Shown here piece after piece: positions 15,654 to 23,844 of a stretch of 64,000 nucleotides of DNA (the stretch's first letter is position 1; the number at the start of each line of letters is the position of its first letter). The position numbers and the translations under genes are program-made. This DNA comes from Acd1 sp049973945 (GTDB lineage: Archaea; Thermoproteota; Thermoprotei_A; Sulfolobales; Sulfolobaceae), in assembly GCA_049973945.1 (NCBI GenBank), contig JBMFJH010000006.1, forward strand, positions 1 to 64,000. Reading direction: 5' to 3'. Below the pieces are notes generated by a model. That model was not told the DNA's origin, ran no database searches, and saw only the letters and a program-made list of their open reading frames with translations.

Positions 15654-16484
15654 TTCCTTTAGGCCAGTGCTTATACAGGAGCCCTTCCACTCTTCGTTAA
15701 GCCCTTCCACTATTAAGTTAATGTAATCCTTTGACGGCCTCAGGTTGTAGTCCACGTTCGGCGAAACGTAGGCATAAGCAAAGTATTCCTTACCCTCCGT
15801 GTCGACCACCCTCACCACCTCCTTCATGTACCTTATCAGGTTCGACTCGGCCTTGTCCAAGTACTTCAGCTCCTGATCCGTGATTTGGTAAAGGTATCCG
15901 CACACGACTCCGTTCGGGTTCTCCTTTAGGTTAGCACAAGCTCCCCAGGAGCAAGGGACGTTGAAGACGAGTTCGTACCCCTTGAGCGTTACCTTAATCT
16001 TCCTTGGTATCCTAGTGAGCCCCCTCTCCTCTAGGACTATATTGTTTGTGTTCTCGGCGTAAGCGAAGTAATTAACCAAGCTCGGCATCCCCACGTAAGC
16101 CGAGAAATCGCCCGACTCTATCTTGGGCCTCCGCTCTATTTCGCCCTTAAGCTCAGGGGACAAGACGTACATCTGGACGTTGTCGTAATAGAACCTCCTC
16201 CGCTCGTCGAAGTACACCCTCACTCCAGTCCTAACGAAGAACGCGTTGTCTGATGCGGTCACCCCTTCTATCTCGTCCATCAATTTCAACGTCCGCTCGT
16301 CGATCTCATACACGTCTCCGACCACCACGCCGTCCCCCTTTATGGCTCCTGGATAGCCGCCCAAGTCGTACAGCTCGTAACCCTCGACGTAACCCCTACC
16401 GACGAACCTGTGCTTCTTAACCAAGTGGTGAAGTTCGAAGCCGTAACGGAAGGAACCGTAGGCTATTAGATAAACGCCGCTCAT
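15645..16484 (-). CDS. Tandem gamma-glutamylcyclotransferase-like (GGCT/AIG2) protein
   Basis: A 279-residue protein made of two GGCT-like halves. The first begins YLIAYGSFRYGFELHHLV, with the family's YGS loop and the VVVGDVYEIDERTLKLMDEIEG segment. The second begins near residue 138 (YFAYAENTNNIVLEERGL) and includes GVVCGYLYQITDQELKYLDKAE. Single-domain members act on gamma-glutamyl amines or peptides; a fused pair is less common. The ATG overlaps the stop of the upstream small gene (ATGA). The 3' end overlaps a C/D sRNA. Substrate unknown. Confidence 0.75.
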   Translation of the reverse strand: MSGVYLIAYGSFRYGFELHHLVKKHRFVGRGYVEGYELYDLGGYPGAIKGDGVVVGDVYEIDERTLKLMDEIEGVTASDNAFFVRTGVRVYFDERRRFYYDNVQMYVLSPELKGEIERRPKIESGDFSAYVGMPSLVNYFAYAENTNNIVLEERGLTRIPRKIKVTLKGYELVFNVPCSWGACANLKENPNGVVCGYLYQITDQELKYLDKAESNLIRYMKEVVRVVDTEGKEYFAYAYVSPNVDYNLRPSKDYINLIVEGLNEEWKGSCISTGLKEVM

Positions 16485-16795
16485 CCTATCACCCCATTCA
16501 GGTATTCTACCCAGAGCCCGAGCTCGTCAACCGGTATGTCCTTCACAGTCCCTTCCTCAGGGTTTACGATTTTGGCCGAGTTCAACAGCACATAATTACC
16601 CTCAATCTTACCTCTGATTTCGACTACCCTCTCTCCCCCCTTCACACCAGTCGTGTAGACTATAACGACATCCCCACCCGACACGCTAACCTTGTAATTG
16701 GGCGTCTGGGCGAGAAGGCCGAGTACGTTCCTACTGAGCCTTAGCCCATCAGGTGGACTAGGACTCTTCATGTATCCGTTTTTATCGCTCATCAT
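16481..16795 (-). CDS. Hypothetical protein
   Basis: A 104-residue protein not recognised. After a polar N-terminus (KSPSPPDGLRLSRN) it shows a run of alternating hydrophobic residues (YKVSVSGGDVVIVYTTG, ERVVEIRGKIEGNYVLL) suggesting a small beta domain, with a short helix at the end. It overlaps the GGCT gene by four bases and is likely translated with it. The divergent ThiN gene starts 16 bases away. Confidence 0.6.
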   Translation of the reverse strand: MMSDKNGYMKSPSPPDGLRLSRNVLGLLAQTPNYKVSVSGGDVVIVYTTGVKGGERVVEIRGKIEGNYVLLNSAKIVNPEEGTVKDIPVDELGLWVEYLNGVIG

Positions 16796-16811
16796 CTACA
16801 TCTCCCTAGTA

Positions 16812-17360
16812 ATGAGCGACGAGAAGGTAAAAGTTTTGAGGGATTTGAAGGAAGCCGCCGACCTATTCGTAGGTTACGAGAGGGCAGCCGAGTTGATCCC
16901 CGAGATTAGGACTAACCTGGTCTACGCTTTGCCTAACGCGAAGACGACGAGCGAGGTCGCCGGGATACCGGGGAGGATAACGGCCGCATTCGGACGCGCC
17001 TTTTATTGCATGGAGCCGGCATTCGGCGCCTCAGACCACATGGCCAGGCTGGTCGTGTCGGCGATGAAGTACTCGCCTGAGCTCAGGAGCGCAATCAACG
17101 TGAGGCTCTTTGGCGTTCCCGAAGGAGCCTACGTGTTCGACCGGAGCAAAGAGCCCGAAGAGTCGCGTAAAGTCGAAAGAGGGACTATGCAAACTATCGT
17201 GGAGGCCGCACATAAAGATCTAGGAAGGGTGCCGGAAGTGATCGTCGATTCGGGGGACTTCGGCAAGGAGCCCGGCATTTACGTCCTTGGTACAAACCCA
17301 GTTAACGTCGTTAAGAGGGTGATCGAGCTCTACGAGAAGTACACGAACTCACGACCTTAA
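16812..17360 (+). CDS. thiN: Stand-alone ThiN-family thiamine-phosphate synthase
   Basis: The ATG at 16812 gives 182 residues, one ThiN domain with no fused ThiD or HTH. Diagnostic segments are NLVYALPNAKTTSEVAGIPGRI, GASDHMARLVVSAMKYSPELRSAINVRL, FDRSKEPEESRKVERGTM, and DSGDFGKEPGIYVLGTNPVNVV. ThiN domains join the pyrimidine and thiazole phosphates to make thiamine phosphate, completing the route begun by ThiC. Single-domain forms have been shown to act as the enzyme in other Crenarchaeota, while HTH-fused forms are regulators. The longer frame open to 16698 is a read-through of the divergent intergenic region. Confidence 0.85.
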   Translation: MSDEKVKVLRDLKEAADLFVGYERAAELIPEIRTNLVYALPNAKTTSEVAGIPGRITAAFGRAFYCMEPAFGASDHMARLVVSAMKYSPELRSAINVRLFGVPEGAYVFDRSKEPEESRKVERGTMQTIVEAAHKDLGRVPEVIVDSGDFGKEPGIYVLGTNPVNVVKRVIELYEKYTNSRP

Positions 17361-17798
17361 AATGTTCTCTACTTCCCTTCGGCATTCCTTCAGCTTCTCG
17401 AGGAGGATAGCGTACTTCTTCTCGTCTATTTTCCGCCTGTTCTCTCTTACAATGAGCCCGATCGACACCAGGACGTCGAACAGCTCCTTTTTGGGCCCCT
17501 CAATGAACTCCTTCCTGAACTCCTCCCTTTCCTTCTTCAGCTCTCCCAGCATTTTCAGGCCTTGCTCCGTTATCTTGTACGTCTTCTTGCCGTTCTCGGT
17601 CACGATCTCTACCGCCCCTGAGCTCACGAGCTTCCTCAGCACGGGATACAGGGATCCGGTGCTCGGCTTGTAGCTCCCTCCCGTCCTCCTCTCGATCTCC
17701 TTCATTACCTGATAGGCGTGCATCGGCCTCGCCTTAAGGACGTCCAAGACCATGAAAGTCAGCATCCCCCTCCTCAGTCTCTCGATAGCTCTCGCCAT
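17349..17798 (-). CDS. PadR-family transcriptional regulator
   Basis: A 149-residue PadR-type protein: the winged helix spans roughly residues 9-85 (VLDVLKARPMHAYQVMKEIERRTGGSYKPSTGSLYPVLRKLVSSG) followed by a charged helical dimerisation segment. TTAAATAG at 17826-17833, about 30 bases before the ATG, indicates a leaderless transcript. It converges on thiN with a 12-base overlap. The regulated genes are unknown. Confidence 0.9.
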   Translation of the reverse strand: MARAIERLRRGMLTFMVLDVLKARPMHAYQVMKEIERRTGGSYKPSTGSLYPVLRKLVSSGAVEIVTENGKKTYKITEQGLKMLGELKKEREEFRKEFIEGPKKELFDVLVSIGLIVRENRRKIDEKKYAILLEKLKECRREVENILRS

Positions 17799-17835
17799 GA
17801 CTTCAAGCGATTCTCTTGTTCCGACTATTTAACGA

Positions 17836-17885
17836 TCAGCGGTGGTCCTCTAATCACCGGAGTCATCAGTGCTCGGCCTCATCAC
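17836..17885 (-). ncRNA. C/D-box sRNA, second of a tandem pair
   Basis: On the minus strand: C box GTGATGA (17885-17879), guide GGCCGAGCA, D' CTGA (17869-17866), spacer, C' box GTGATTA (17857-17851, one mismatch), guide GAGGACCACCG, D box CTGA (17839-17836). It begins one base after the D box of the first sRNA and ends just upstream of the padR TATA box. Methylation targets not determined. Confidence 0.65.
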
Positions 17886-17886
17886 C

Positions 17887-17935
17887 TCAGAGTCGCGGAT
17901 GGTCTTCACCCATCAGTTTCTTCCCACGTCATCAC
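17887..17935 (-). ncRNA. C/D-box sRNA, first of a tandem pair
   Basis: On the minus strand: C box GTGATGA (17935-17929), 12-base guide CGTGGGAAGAAA, D' CTGA (17916-17913), 3-base spacer, C' box GTGAAGA (17909-17903), 12-base guide CCATCCGCGACT, D box CTGA (17890-17887). Both guides have the canonical 12 bases. The C box contains the TGA stop of the cupin gene (AAG TGA TGA), so the RNA is probably cut from the cupin mRNA. Confidence 0.72.
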
Positions 17936-18315
17936 TTGCACTCTCCCTTGTACTCGAGGATGGACATGTCGTCCTCGTACGAGATCACGCAGAAGAACTC
18001 CAGGTCTTCCTCCCCTACGCTTTCAATGTAATGTGGGACGAAGGAATTTATAAACACGTAACTCCCTGGCCCAAGGACTTCGACCCTGTCCCCGGCGCAC
18101 ACCTTGGCCTTCCCTTTCGTGATTATCACTGTCTCGGTGTACTTGTGGTAGTGTTTCGCTATTATCCCTCCCTTCTTGACGAGGAACTTCCTGACCGCGT
18201 AGGCTAGTGAGCCGTGGTCTTTCGTGACCAGCCACTTTATGTAGGCCTCCCTCGAGCCTGGGATGGAGACGGGCTTCCACTCCACCTTGTCGATCTCGTT
18301 GAAGAAGTAGTCCAC
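17932..18315 (-). CDS. Cupin-domain protein
   Basis: A 127-residue single-cupin protein. Cupin motif 1 is present as AKHYHKYTETVIITKGKAKV (histidines in HYH, then Glu) and motif 2 as GPGSYVFINSFVPHYIES. It ends EYKGECK. The metal-binding set His-His-Glu-His is therefore complete, so it is probably a metal-dependent cupin; the reaction is unknown. GTG start at 18315. Its stop lies in the C box of a C/D sRNA. Confidence 0.85.
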   Translation of the reverse strand: MDYFFNEIDKVEWKPVSIPGSREAYIKWLVTKDHGSLAYAVRKFLVKKGGIIAKHYHKYTETVIITKGKAKVCAGDRVEVLGPGSYVFINSFVPHYIESVGEEDLEFFCVISYEDDMSILEYKGECK

Positions 18316-18370
18316 ACGTGAGAGGGGTTTTAGAGATTAAAGAGTTTGGGCAGAGTAAAGCTCGGTAGCA

Positions 18371-19072
18371 ATGTTTTACCAGGAAGCCGTGGCAGAGCTG
18401 AAACCCTTCCTAGCGTCCAAGAGGTTAACCAACGTATGCGTGGGCGTAGTTTACACTGTTTCTACCCTGAGCGACGGCAGTGCTGGGATCTCCCACACCG
18501 TTCCCGAAGGCGACGTCCCGAACGCGGGCGAGATCCTCTCCATGAAGATCGAGGACATACTCTCAATGCAGCCCGAGTCGCCGATCGTGAGGACTATAAC
18601 GACTTCAATACTGAGTTCGTGGATCGACTCGACCTTCGAGAGAGGCGACCCGCTGGAGACCCTGGAGGGAGGAAGGCTGTGCGTGTTCGGCTACTCCCCT
18701 GGGATAGACTCGCGCAAGTTCAGCTCAGTAGTCGTTTACGACTTCTCCGAGCCGACCCCGCAAACTAAAGGGAACGTTACGATCAGGCCGTACTCCTCGT
18801 TCCAGGGCGAGACCTGCAACCACGCCGTCGTCTTCGGCTCCGCAATTGTAAACGGGCAGATAGACAGGATATTGGCGAAAGTTACTGCTGACAACCTCGT
18901 TCTGACGGGAGCTTCGAGCGTTTACGCCCCAGTAACCCTGAGGAAGTATGGCTTCACTATGATAGGTAAGGTAGTGCCGATTGAGAGGGCGAAGGCCCTA
19001 AGGGTAGCCTGCGAGGGCGGAGGGGCTCCACAGATGGCGAAGTATGTAGGTAAGTTCTTCAAAAAACTCTGA
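18371..19072 (+). CDS. DUF364/DUF4213-type putative metal-chelation protein
   Basis: A 233-residue protein whose C-terminal half matches the Rossmann-like DUF364 pattern: a TGASSVYAPVTLRKYGFTMIGK stretch followed by the glycine run ACEGGGAPQ. The N-terminal half (VCVGVVYTVSTLS, SHTVPEGDVPNAG) fits the DUF4213 enolase-N-like domain that precedes it in the family. The family is linked by structure to possible heavy-metal or molybdenum handling, but no activity is established. It converges with the thioredoxin-like gene, overlapping 14 bases. Confidence 0.7.
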   Translation: MFYQEAVAELKPFLASKRLTNVCVGVVYTVSTLSDGSAGISHTVPEGDVPNAGEILSMKIEDILSMQPESPIVRTITTSILSSWIDSTFERGDPLETLEGGRLCVFGYSPGIDSRKFSSVVVYDFSEPTPQTKGNVTIRPYSSFQGETCNHAVVFGSAIVNGQIDRILAKVTADNLVLTGASSVYAPVTLRKYGFTMIGKVVPIERAKALRVACEGGGAPQMAKYVGKFFKKL

Positions 19073-20207
19073 TGTTTTCTTCGAACTCACTGAGGGAATT
19101 GTAGCAATTACCCCTGAACTTGAACTGGCACTCGAGGTTCCTTATTTCCTCACACTGCATGCTATTACACTCCTTAGCGAGGTAGCCGTAGTCGAGCTTC
19201 AACTTCGCCATTGTAAGCCTACTCAGGACTAGGAGCCCCCTGCTGTGAGCCGAAGCACTTATCGCCTTCTCGGCGGCCTTCCTCGCCTCCTCTAAGCCGG
19301 AGACCAACCAGAGCCTGGCCGAGAACAGGGCGAACTCGGAATTCATCAGAGGGTCAATCAATGGCTTTTCCGTAATTATGTCGATAGGCTTGAAGTCCCT
19401 GAAACCCACCTCGTAGCTCAAGTTCTCGAGAGCCCACTTGAACACCTTTTTCGCCGTTTCTAAGTAAGCGGACTCTCCCGTGGCCTCGTAGGCGTCGAGT
19501 AACGCGTTCCCCACGTAGGCCTGATCTGACAGGACTCCAGAGTTGGCGAGTCCCAGCCCTCTCTTCACGCTCCCGTCCTCGTTGACGAACTCGAGGAGTC
19601 TGTTGAACTCCTTACTTAACCTCAGGTCTACAGCTATCGCCCAGTCTGCGCTGTATTCCTCAAGATTCACGGGCTTACCTCTGGATAAGGCTTCAGAGAA
19701 CTTCTCAAGGGGCCTGAACGCCTTTAGGGCGAGCTGGTACTCCTGGTCGGTCGAGGCCAGCCAAGACAAGAACTCGTAGACCCTGAAGTCCCCGGGCAGT
19801 CCCGAGAGGACTTGATTGACGACGTCTAAACCCTCAGCTATCTCGAAGTCCCTAGGGGGAGGGACAAAGGAGTAGTTAATCCTCACGAGCTTGTCCAGCC
19901 TCTGATACGTGAGAAGGAGCTTCTCGATAACGTAATCCGCGTTGGAGGACTCGATTATCCCCAGCAGGTTACCCTCGTGGTCGATAACGGAGACGCTTGG
20001 TAAGACTCCTCTCGTTAGCCTTATATAATAGGGGAGGTCGTCGTCCGCCCTGAGCTCGACCGTTATGAACCTCCTTTTGATCTCTTGGTTGTTCGACACA
20101 GTCCTGTAGACCTGGTCGCACTGGGCGCAGTTCTTGGACGTGAAGAAGATCGCGACCGGCTTCCCGTAGAACTTCGCGTCCTCTAAGGCCCTCCTGTCTA
20201 AAGGCAA
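19059..20207 (-). CDS. Thioredoxin-like domain protein with helical (YyaL/DUF255-like) region
   Basis: A 382-residue protein. Residues 1-100 form a thioredoxin fold with a CXXC active site (KNCAQCDQVY) and the cis-proline region GVLPSVSVID. From about residue 130 it is alpha-helical with patterns of a six-hairpin toroid (SDQAYVGNALLDAYEATGESAYLETAKKVF), the arrangement of the YyaL/SSP411 family, although it is about half their usual length. Four Cys near the C-terminus (CNSMQC, LEC, NC) could bind metal. TTG start at 20207 with a TATA-like box just upstream. Role unknown, possibly thiol-disulfide exchange. Confidence 0.7.
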   Translation of the reverse strand: MPLDRRALEDAKFYGKPVAIFFTSKNCAQCDQVYRTVSNNQEIKRRFITVELRADDDLPYYIRLTRGVLPSVSVIDHEGNLLGIIESSNADYVIEKLLLTYQRLDKLVRINYSFVPPPRDFEIAEGLDVVNQVLSGLPGDFRVYEFLSWLASTDQEYQLALKAFRPLEKFSEALSRGKPVNLEEYSADWAIAVDLRLSKEFNRLLEFVNEDGSVKRGLGLANSGVLSDQAYVGNALLDAYEATGESAYLETAKKVFKWALENLSYEVGFRDFKPIDIITEKPLIDPLMNSEFALFSARLWLVSGLEEARKAAEKAISASAHSRGLLVLSRLTMAKLKLDYGYLAKECNSMQCEEIRNLECQFKFRGNCYNSLSEFEENIRVF

Positions 20208-20252
20208 CTCGGAGGAAATGCTTAAATGCGTAAATAAATCTGTGAAACCGCC

Positions 20253-20585
20253 ATGAGCAGGGCCGCGACTAAATGGACGTGCGGAATCTGCGGTCAGACC
20301 ATATACTGGGACGAACTATTCACTTTCATGAGCAACAGGACGGTAGTCCACTTCAACTGCCTTAAACAGAAGGCGTTAGCCAACCCGAAAGCCTCCGTTG
20401 AGGACGTCCAGGCGGCGTTAGACAGTCTGGAGACTGAGCTGAAGAAGATTGTAGAGTACAAGATGAGGTTAGGGAAAGTTAAGGATGAGGATCTCAAGAA
20501 AGCTCTAGAGGGAGCCGAGAAGGACGCCGAGAAGAACGCCGGAATTCTGACGAGACAAGTAGAGAGGCTAGCTAACGTAATTTGA
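20253..20585 (+). CDS. DUF2175-family zinc-ribbon protein
   Basis: A 110-residue protein typical of the crenarchaeal DUF2175 family. CGICGQTIYWDELFTF and VHFNCLK supply a Cys2-His-Cys metal site, followed by a long charged helix (residues 45-105). Function is unknown; the family is confined to archaea. It is divergent from the thioredoxin-like gene with only 45 bases between starts, so the promoters are back to back. Confidence 0.8.
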   Translation: MSRAATKWTCGICGQTIYWDELFTFMSNRTVVHFNCLKQKALANPKASVEDVQAALDSLETELKKIVEYKMRLGKVKDEDLKKALEGAEKDAEKNAGILTRQVERLANVI

Positions 20586-20683
20586 ACAAGCCAATGCATG
20601 GAGTTATTCACCCTGAGCCGTTGTTTTGTTTCAATAGACGCCCTATTCCTCATATAGTCGGCCGGTTAAAGCATACACGAGAA

Positions 20684-21493
20684 GTGCAGACGCTCAAAAG
20701 CATACAGGTCAAACTCGTCTCCTACACGAAGGACGGCGAGAGGGTAGTCGCCGTAGCTTCGAAAATGAGCAGGTCAAGGAAGGGCTGGGACTATCACTGG
20801 TCAAGCATGCCCGAAGATGAGGTAGAGACGTGGATCCGCGACGCGATCCTTCACGGCTACTGGTCTGTCCTTGAGCACAGCGTCTACACGTTCAGCGTCG
20901 AGGGGGTAAGCAGGGTAGCTTCGCACCAACTCGTCAGGCACAGGATCGCCTCCTACACTCAAATGAGCCACCGCTTCGCAAAGCCCGTAGACGAGTACTA
21001 CCAGCCAGTTTACCCTCCCTCGACCGAAAGACGAGCAAGGGAGGAGGTCGAGAGGGCTTACCGCGACGCCTACGAGCACTACTACCGCTTACTGCAGTCT
21101 GGCGTCCCAGAGGAGGACGCTAGGTACGTACTACCCAACGGCGTGAACACGAACATCGTGGTCACGATGAACGCGAGGGAGCTCTACAACTTCTTCGCGT
21201 TGAGGCTGTGCTCGAGGGCCCAGTGGGAGATCAGGCTCGTGGCTTGGAAGATGCTGGAAGAAGTAAAAAGAGTCCACCCGAGGCTGTTCAAGTACGCGGG
21301 GCCAAACTGCCTGATCCACGAGAACTTCGTGAGGAAAGGGCCCATAACCCTCGAGGAGCTGGTGGGCGGTAAAATTGCCCTGGTCTCGGAGAGGTGCGTC
21401 GAGGGAGTCGAGAAAGAGGGCATACCTAAGTGCGTGGCCAACGCGAGGAAGGTGTTCGACTTAGCTTCCTCGGGCGAAGAGACCTACGAGTGA
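20684..21493 (+). CDS. thyX: Flavin-dependent thymidylate synthase ThyX
   Basis: FAD-dependent methylation of dUMP to dTMP with methylene-tetrahydrofolate. The signature RHRX7S is present as RHRIASYTQMSHRF at residues 85-98 counted from the GTG at 20684. Other family features are SVLEHSVYTFSVEGVSR and LYNFFALRLCSRAQWEIR. The frame is open to a TTG at 20582, but that would add 34 residues not seen in ThyX and overlap the DUF2175 gene. The 269-residue length is normal. A T-rich run, GATTTTTATCTTT, at 21500-21512 may terminate it. Confidence 0.93.
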   Translation: MQTLKSIQVKLVSYTKDGERVVAVASKMSRSRKGWDYHWSSMPEDEVETWIRDAILHGYWSVLEHSVYTFSVEGVSRVASHQLVRHRIASYTQMSHRFAKPVDEYYQPVYPPSTERRAREEVERAYRDAYEHYYRLLQSGVPEEDARYVLPNGVNTNIVVTMNARELYNFFALRLCSRAQWEIRLVAWKMLEEVKRVHPRLFKYAGPNCLIHENFVRKGPITLEELVGGKIALVSERCVEGVEKEGIPKCVANARKVFDLASSGEETYE

Positions 21494-21666
21494 TCCCAGA
21501 TTTTTATCTTTCAGCTTAATTATTCATGGAGGAAAATTTTCAATTTTTCGTTCGATTTTGGTCGTTGAACCGTCTAAGGGGAGGACGAGATAAGTGAATT
21601 GAAATTAGTTAGAGCTCATTCGTAGATGTTCAAACTATTACTAATCCTTGAATTCTTCGCGTTATG

Positions 21667-21675
21667 TATTTAATA
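21667..21675 (+). promoter_or_regulatory. TATA box of the nuo operon
   Basis: TATTTAATA lies about 32 bases before the ATG at 21703, which makes that ATG the likely leaderless start of NuoA rather than the ATG at 21664 that precedes the box. The upstream spacer 21494-21663 is AT-rich and holds no gene that I can support. Confidence 0.5.
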
Positions 21676-21702
21676 ACCCCACTCTTCACACTAATCAACG
21701 CT

Positions 21703-22092
21703 ATGACGCTTACGCAGGCCCTCGTGGCCCTCGGTATCCCAACTGTTCTAATACTCCTCGCGGGCTACGGCGGGTACATGGCCCTATCTATAATCTTGGG
21801 CCTAAAACACAACCCTTTGAAGGTCGCGCGCTTCGAGGCAGGCAACATCCCCTACGGTGAGGGTAGGTTATGGTACCCCTTGCAGTATTACGGTTACATA
21901 TTGATTTACACGTCAATAGAGCCCCTGATCGTAATCCTCCTTCTCTTAGCCCCCTCAGCTTACTACGCCTCTCAAGGGCTTTACCTGCATTTCGCCGTAA
22001 TCCTCGGCTCGTTCATCGCCTTGCTTTACCCGATAGTGTATTACGGAGCTAAGGTAGCTGACACGATAAACCAGTGGGAGGTGAGGCGCTGA
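21703..22092 (+). CDS. nuoA: NADH-quinone oxidoreductase-like subunit A
   Basis: A 129-residue membrane subunit with three helices. The loop FEAGNIPYGEGRLWYPLQYYGYILIY matches the conserved NuoA/ND3 region (FE-G...YYxxAL-F-FD) in derived form. The acidic residue usual in helix 2 appears as Glu in IYTSIEPLIVILL. It is first in the nuo operon, and its stop overlaps the ATG of nuoC by one base. Confidence 0.88.
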   Translation: MTLTQALVALGIPTVLILLAGYGGYMALSIILGLKHNPLKVARFEAGNIPYGEGRLWYPLQYYGYILIYTSIEPLIVILLLLAPSAYYASQGLYLHFAVILGSFIALLYPIVYYGAKVADTINQWEVRR

Positions 22093-22646
22093 TGAGCTCC
22101 CAACCTCAGTCTCAGCCGCAACCCCAAGCTCAGCCCCAAACTCAGGCCCAACAGAAACAGCAGGAAAGCTACTTGGCCAAGAAATTGGAGGAGCTTAAGG
22201 CGAAGGTCAAGGTAAACGTGAAGGTCGAGTCCGACAGGAGGGCAACCGTTGAGGCCGAGAAGGCTAACTTGGTCGCCGTAGCCAGGGTGATGAAGGAGCT
22301 AGGCTTTGACCACGTGAAGACGGTTACAGCCATCGACTATCCCGAGACCGAGACCTTTGAAGTTCTTTATCACGTCTCGTCCTATGGCGACATGGAGCTG
22401 GCGAAGACCATCGTTACTCTGAAGACAAAAACTAGCTACAAGGATCCAACTCTCCCCTCCCTTTACTCGGTCTGGGAGAGCGTTTGGACAGGAGAGAGGG
22501 AAACTTACGAGATGTACGGCATCAAGTTCGAGGGTCATCCCGACATGAGGAGGCTCTTCCTGGACGAAGACTTCGAAGGCGTCTACCCCATGAGGAAGTC
22601 CTACAAGGTCAAGCTGGAGGGGTTGTTCGTTGACCGCCCAGCCTAA
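22092..22646 (+). CDS. nuoC: NADH-quinone oxidoreductase-like subunit C (30 kDa)
   Basis: A 184-residue peripheral subunit starting at the ATG that overlaps the nuoA stop. The first 27 residues are a Gln/Pro-rich tract, unusual for NuoC. The conserved core includes VTAIDYPETETFEVLYHV and the signature ERETYEMYGIKFEGHPDMRRLFLDEDFEG, close to the family pattern E-R-E-x-x-D-M-x-G-I-x-F-x-G-H-P. It helps form the connecting arm near the quinone site. NuoB is not encoded between A and C as it is in bacteria. Confidence 0.93.
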   Translation: MSSQPQSQPQPQAQPQTQAQQKQQESYLAKKLEELKAKVKVNVKVESDRRATVEAEKANLVAVARVMKELGFDHVKTVTAIDYPETETFEVLYHVSSYGDMELAKTIVTLKTKTSYKDPTLPSLYSVWESVWTGERETYEMYGIKFEGHPDMRRLFLDEDFEGVYPMRKSYKVKLEGLFVDRPA

Positions 22647-23844
22647 CGTATTCACGATGGACGCTACTCAGATCGACATAGTGCCCATTGAGGGAGAGCT
22701 GAACGTAGGCCCACAGCACCCCGGGTCTGGACACCTGAGGATCCTAGTGAAGCTCAACGGCGACATCATAGAGGAGGCCGAGCTTGACGTAGGCTACGTG
22801 CACAGGTCGGTAGAGAAGTTGGCTGAAGTCAGGAACTACATGCACCTCATTCCTCTAGTGGAGAGGCCGGCGATCCTCGACTCCATCCACATGAACTTGG
22901 GCTACATCCTCGCCCTCGAGAAAATAATGGGGGTTGACGTCCCCGAGAGGGCCCAGTACCTGAGGAGCTTGGCCGCCGAAATAAACAGGATCGCTAGCCA
23001 CCTTTACGGCACCGGAATCCTCGCCGTGTTCCTGGGCCACTCCACAGGTTTCATGTGGGGCTTCGGGGACAGGGAAGTTTGGGTGGAAGTCCTCCAGGCG
23101 CTCACGGGAGCTAGGGTCACGAACTCGTACATAATTCCGGGGGGAGTCAGGAGGGACCTCACGCCGGCAATTAAGGAAATGATCGAGAAGGCCCTCAAGT
23201 ACCAGAGGAAGAGGGTTCCCGAGTGGAAGAGGATATTCCTCAACAACCCCAACATAAGGGCAAGATTAGAGAACGTAGGAGTTATGACTAGGGAGCGGGC
23301 AATAGCCTGGGGGGCAGTGGGGCCGAACCTCAGGGGTTCGGGAGTTTACTACGACGTGAGGAAGTTCGAGCCCTACGCCGCTTACGACAGGCTGGACTTC
23401 GAGGTTCCGGTGTACAAGGAGGGTGACGCCTACGCGAGGTTGAACGTGAGGTTTGAAGAGATCGAGCAAAGCATGAACATGATTGAACAGATAATCAAGG
23501 AGATACCGCAGGGCAACATACTAAGCGACAGGTTCTTCAAGCAGATCCCTCCGACCAGGCTAAAGAAGCACTTCGAGACGCACGGCAAGATCGTGTTTCC
23601 AGGGTATTACGCGTCGTTCAGGCCACCTAAGGGCGAAGCTGTATCGAGGGTTGAAGCGTCGAGAGGGGAGCTCGTTTACTATCTCTACAGCGACGGTTCG
23701 CCCAAGCCCTACAGGATGAGGATGATAACCCCGTCCTACAGGGCTATCTACGTGTTCAAGCAGTTAGCCAAGGGGGCCCGTTATGCCGACCTCGTCGCGA
23801 TTTACGGGAGCTTAGATTACTTCCCTCCGGAGGCTGATAGGTGA
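22630..23844 (+). CDS. nuoD: NADH-quinone oxidoreductase-like subunit D (49 kDa)
   Basis: A 404-residue NiFe-hydrogenase-related subunit that builds the quinone cavity with NuoB. The N-terminus has NVGPQHPGSGHLRI, the counterpart of GPQHPSTHGVLR. LDVGYVHRSVEKLAE, RIASHLYGTG, PGGVRRDL and the C-terminal PSYRAIYVFKQL are also family features. The TTG at 22630 is preceded by GGAGGGG at suitable distance and overlaps nuoC by 17 bases; an ATG at 22657 is an alternative. As in other NuoD proteins the NiFe-binding cysteines are absent. Confidence 0.94.
   Translation: MTAQPNVFTMDATQIDIVPIEGELNVGPQHPGSGHLRILVKLNGDIIEEAELDVGYVHRSVEKLAEVRNYMHLIPLVERPAILDSIHMNLGYILALEKIMGVDVPERAQYLRSLAAEINRIASHLYGTGILAVFLGHSTGFMWGFGDREVWVEVLQALTGARVTNSYIIPGGVRRDLTPAIKEMIEKALKYQRKRVPEWKRIFLNNPNIRARLENVGVMTRERAIAWGAVGPNLRGSGVYYDVRKFEPYAAYDRLDFEVPVYKEGDAYARLNVRFEEIEQSMNMIEQIIKEIPQGNILSDRFFKQIPPTRLKKHFETHGKIVFPGYYASFRPPKGEAVSRVEASRGELVYYLYSDGSPKPYRMRMITPSYRAIYVFKQLAKGARYADLVAIYGSLDYFPPEADR

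Noticed and set aside
16698..16811. N-terminal extension of the ThiN protein
   Set aside because: The extension reads through the complement of the divergent small gene and the ThiN domain starts right after the ATG at 16812.
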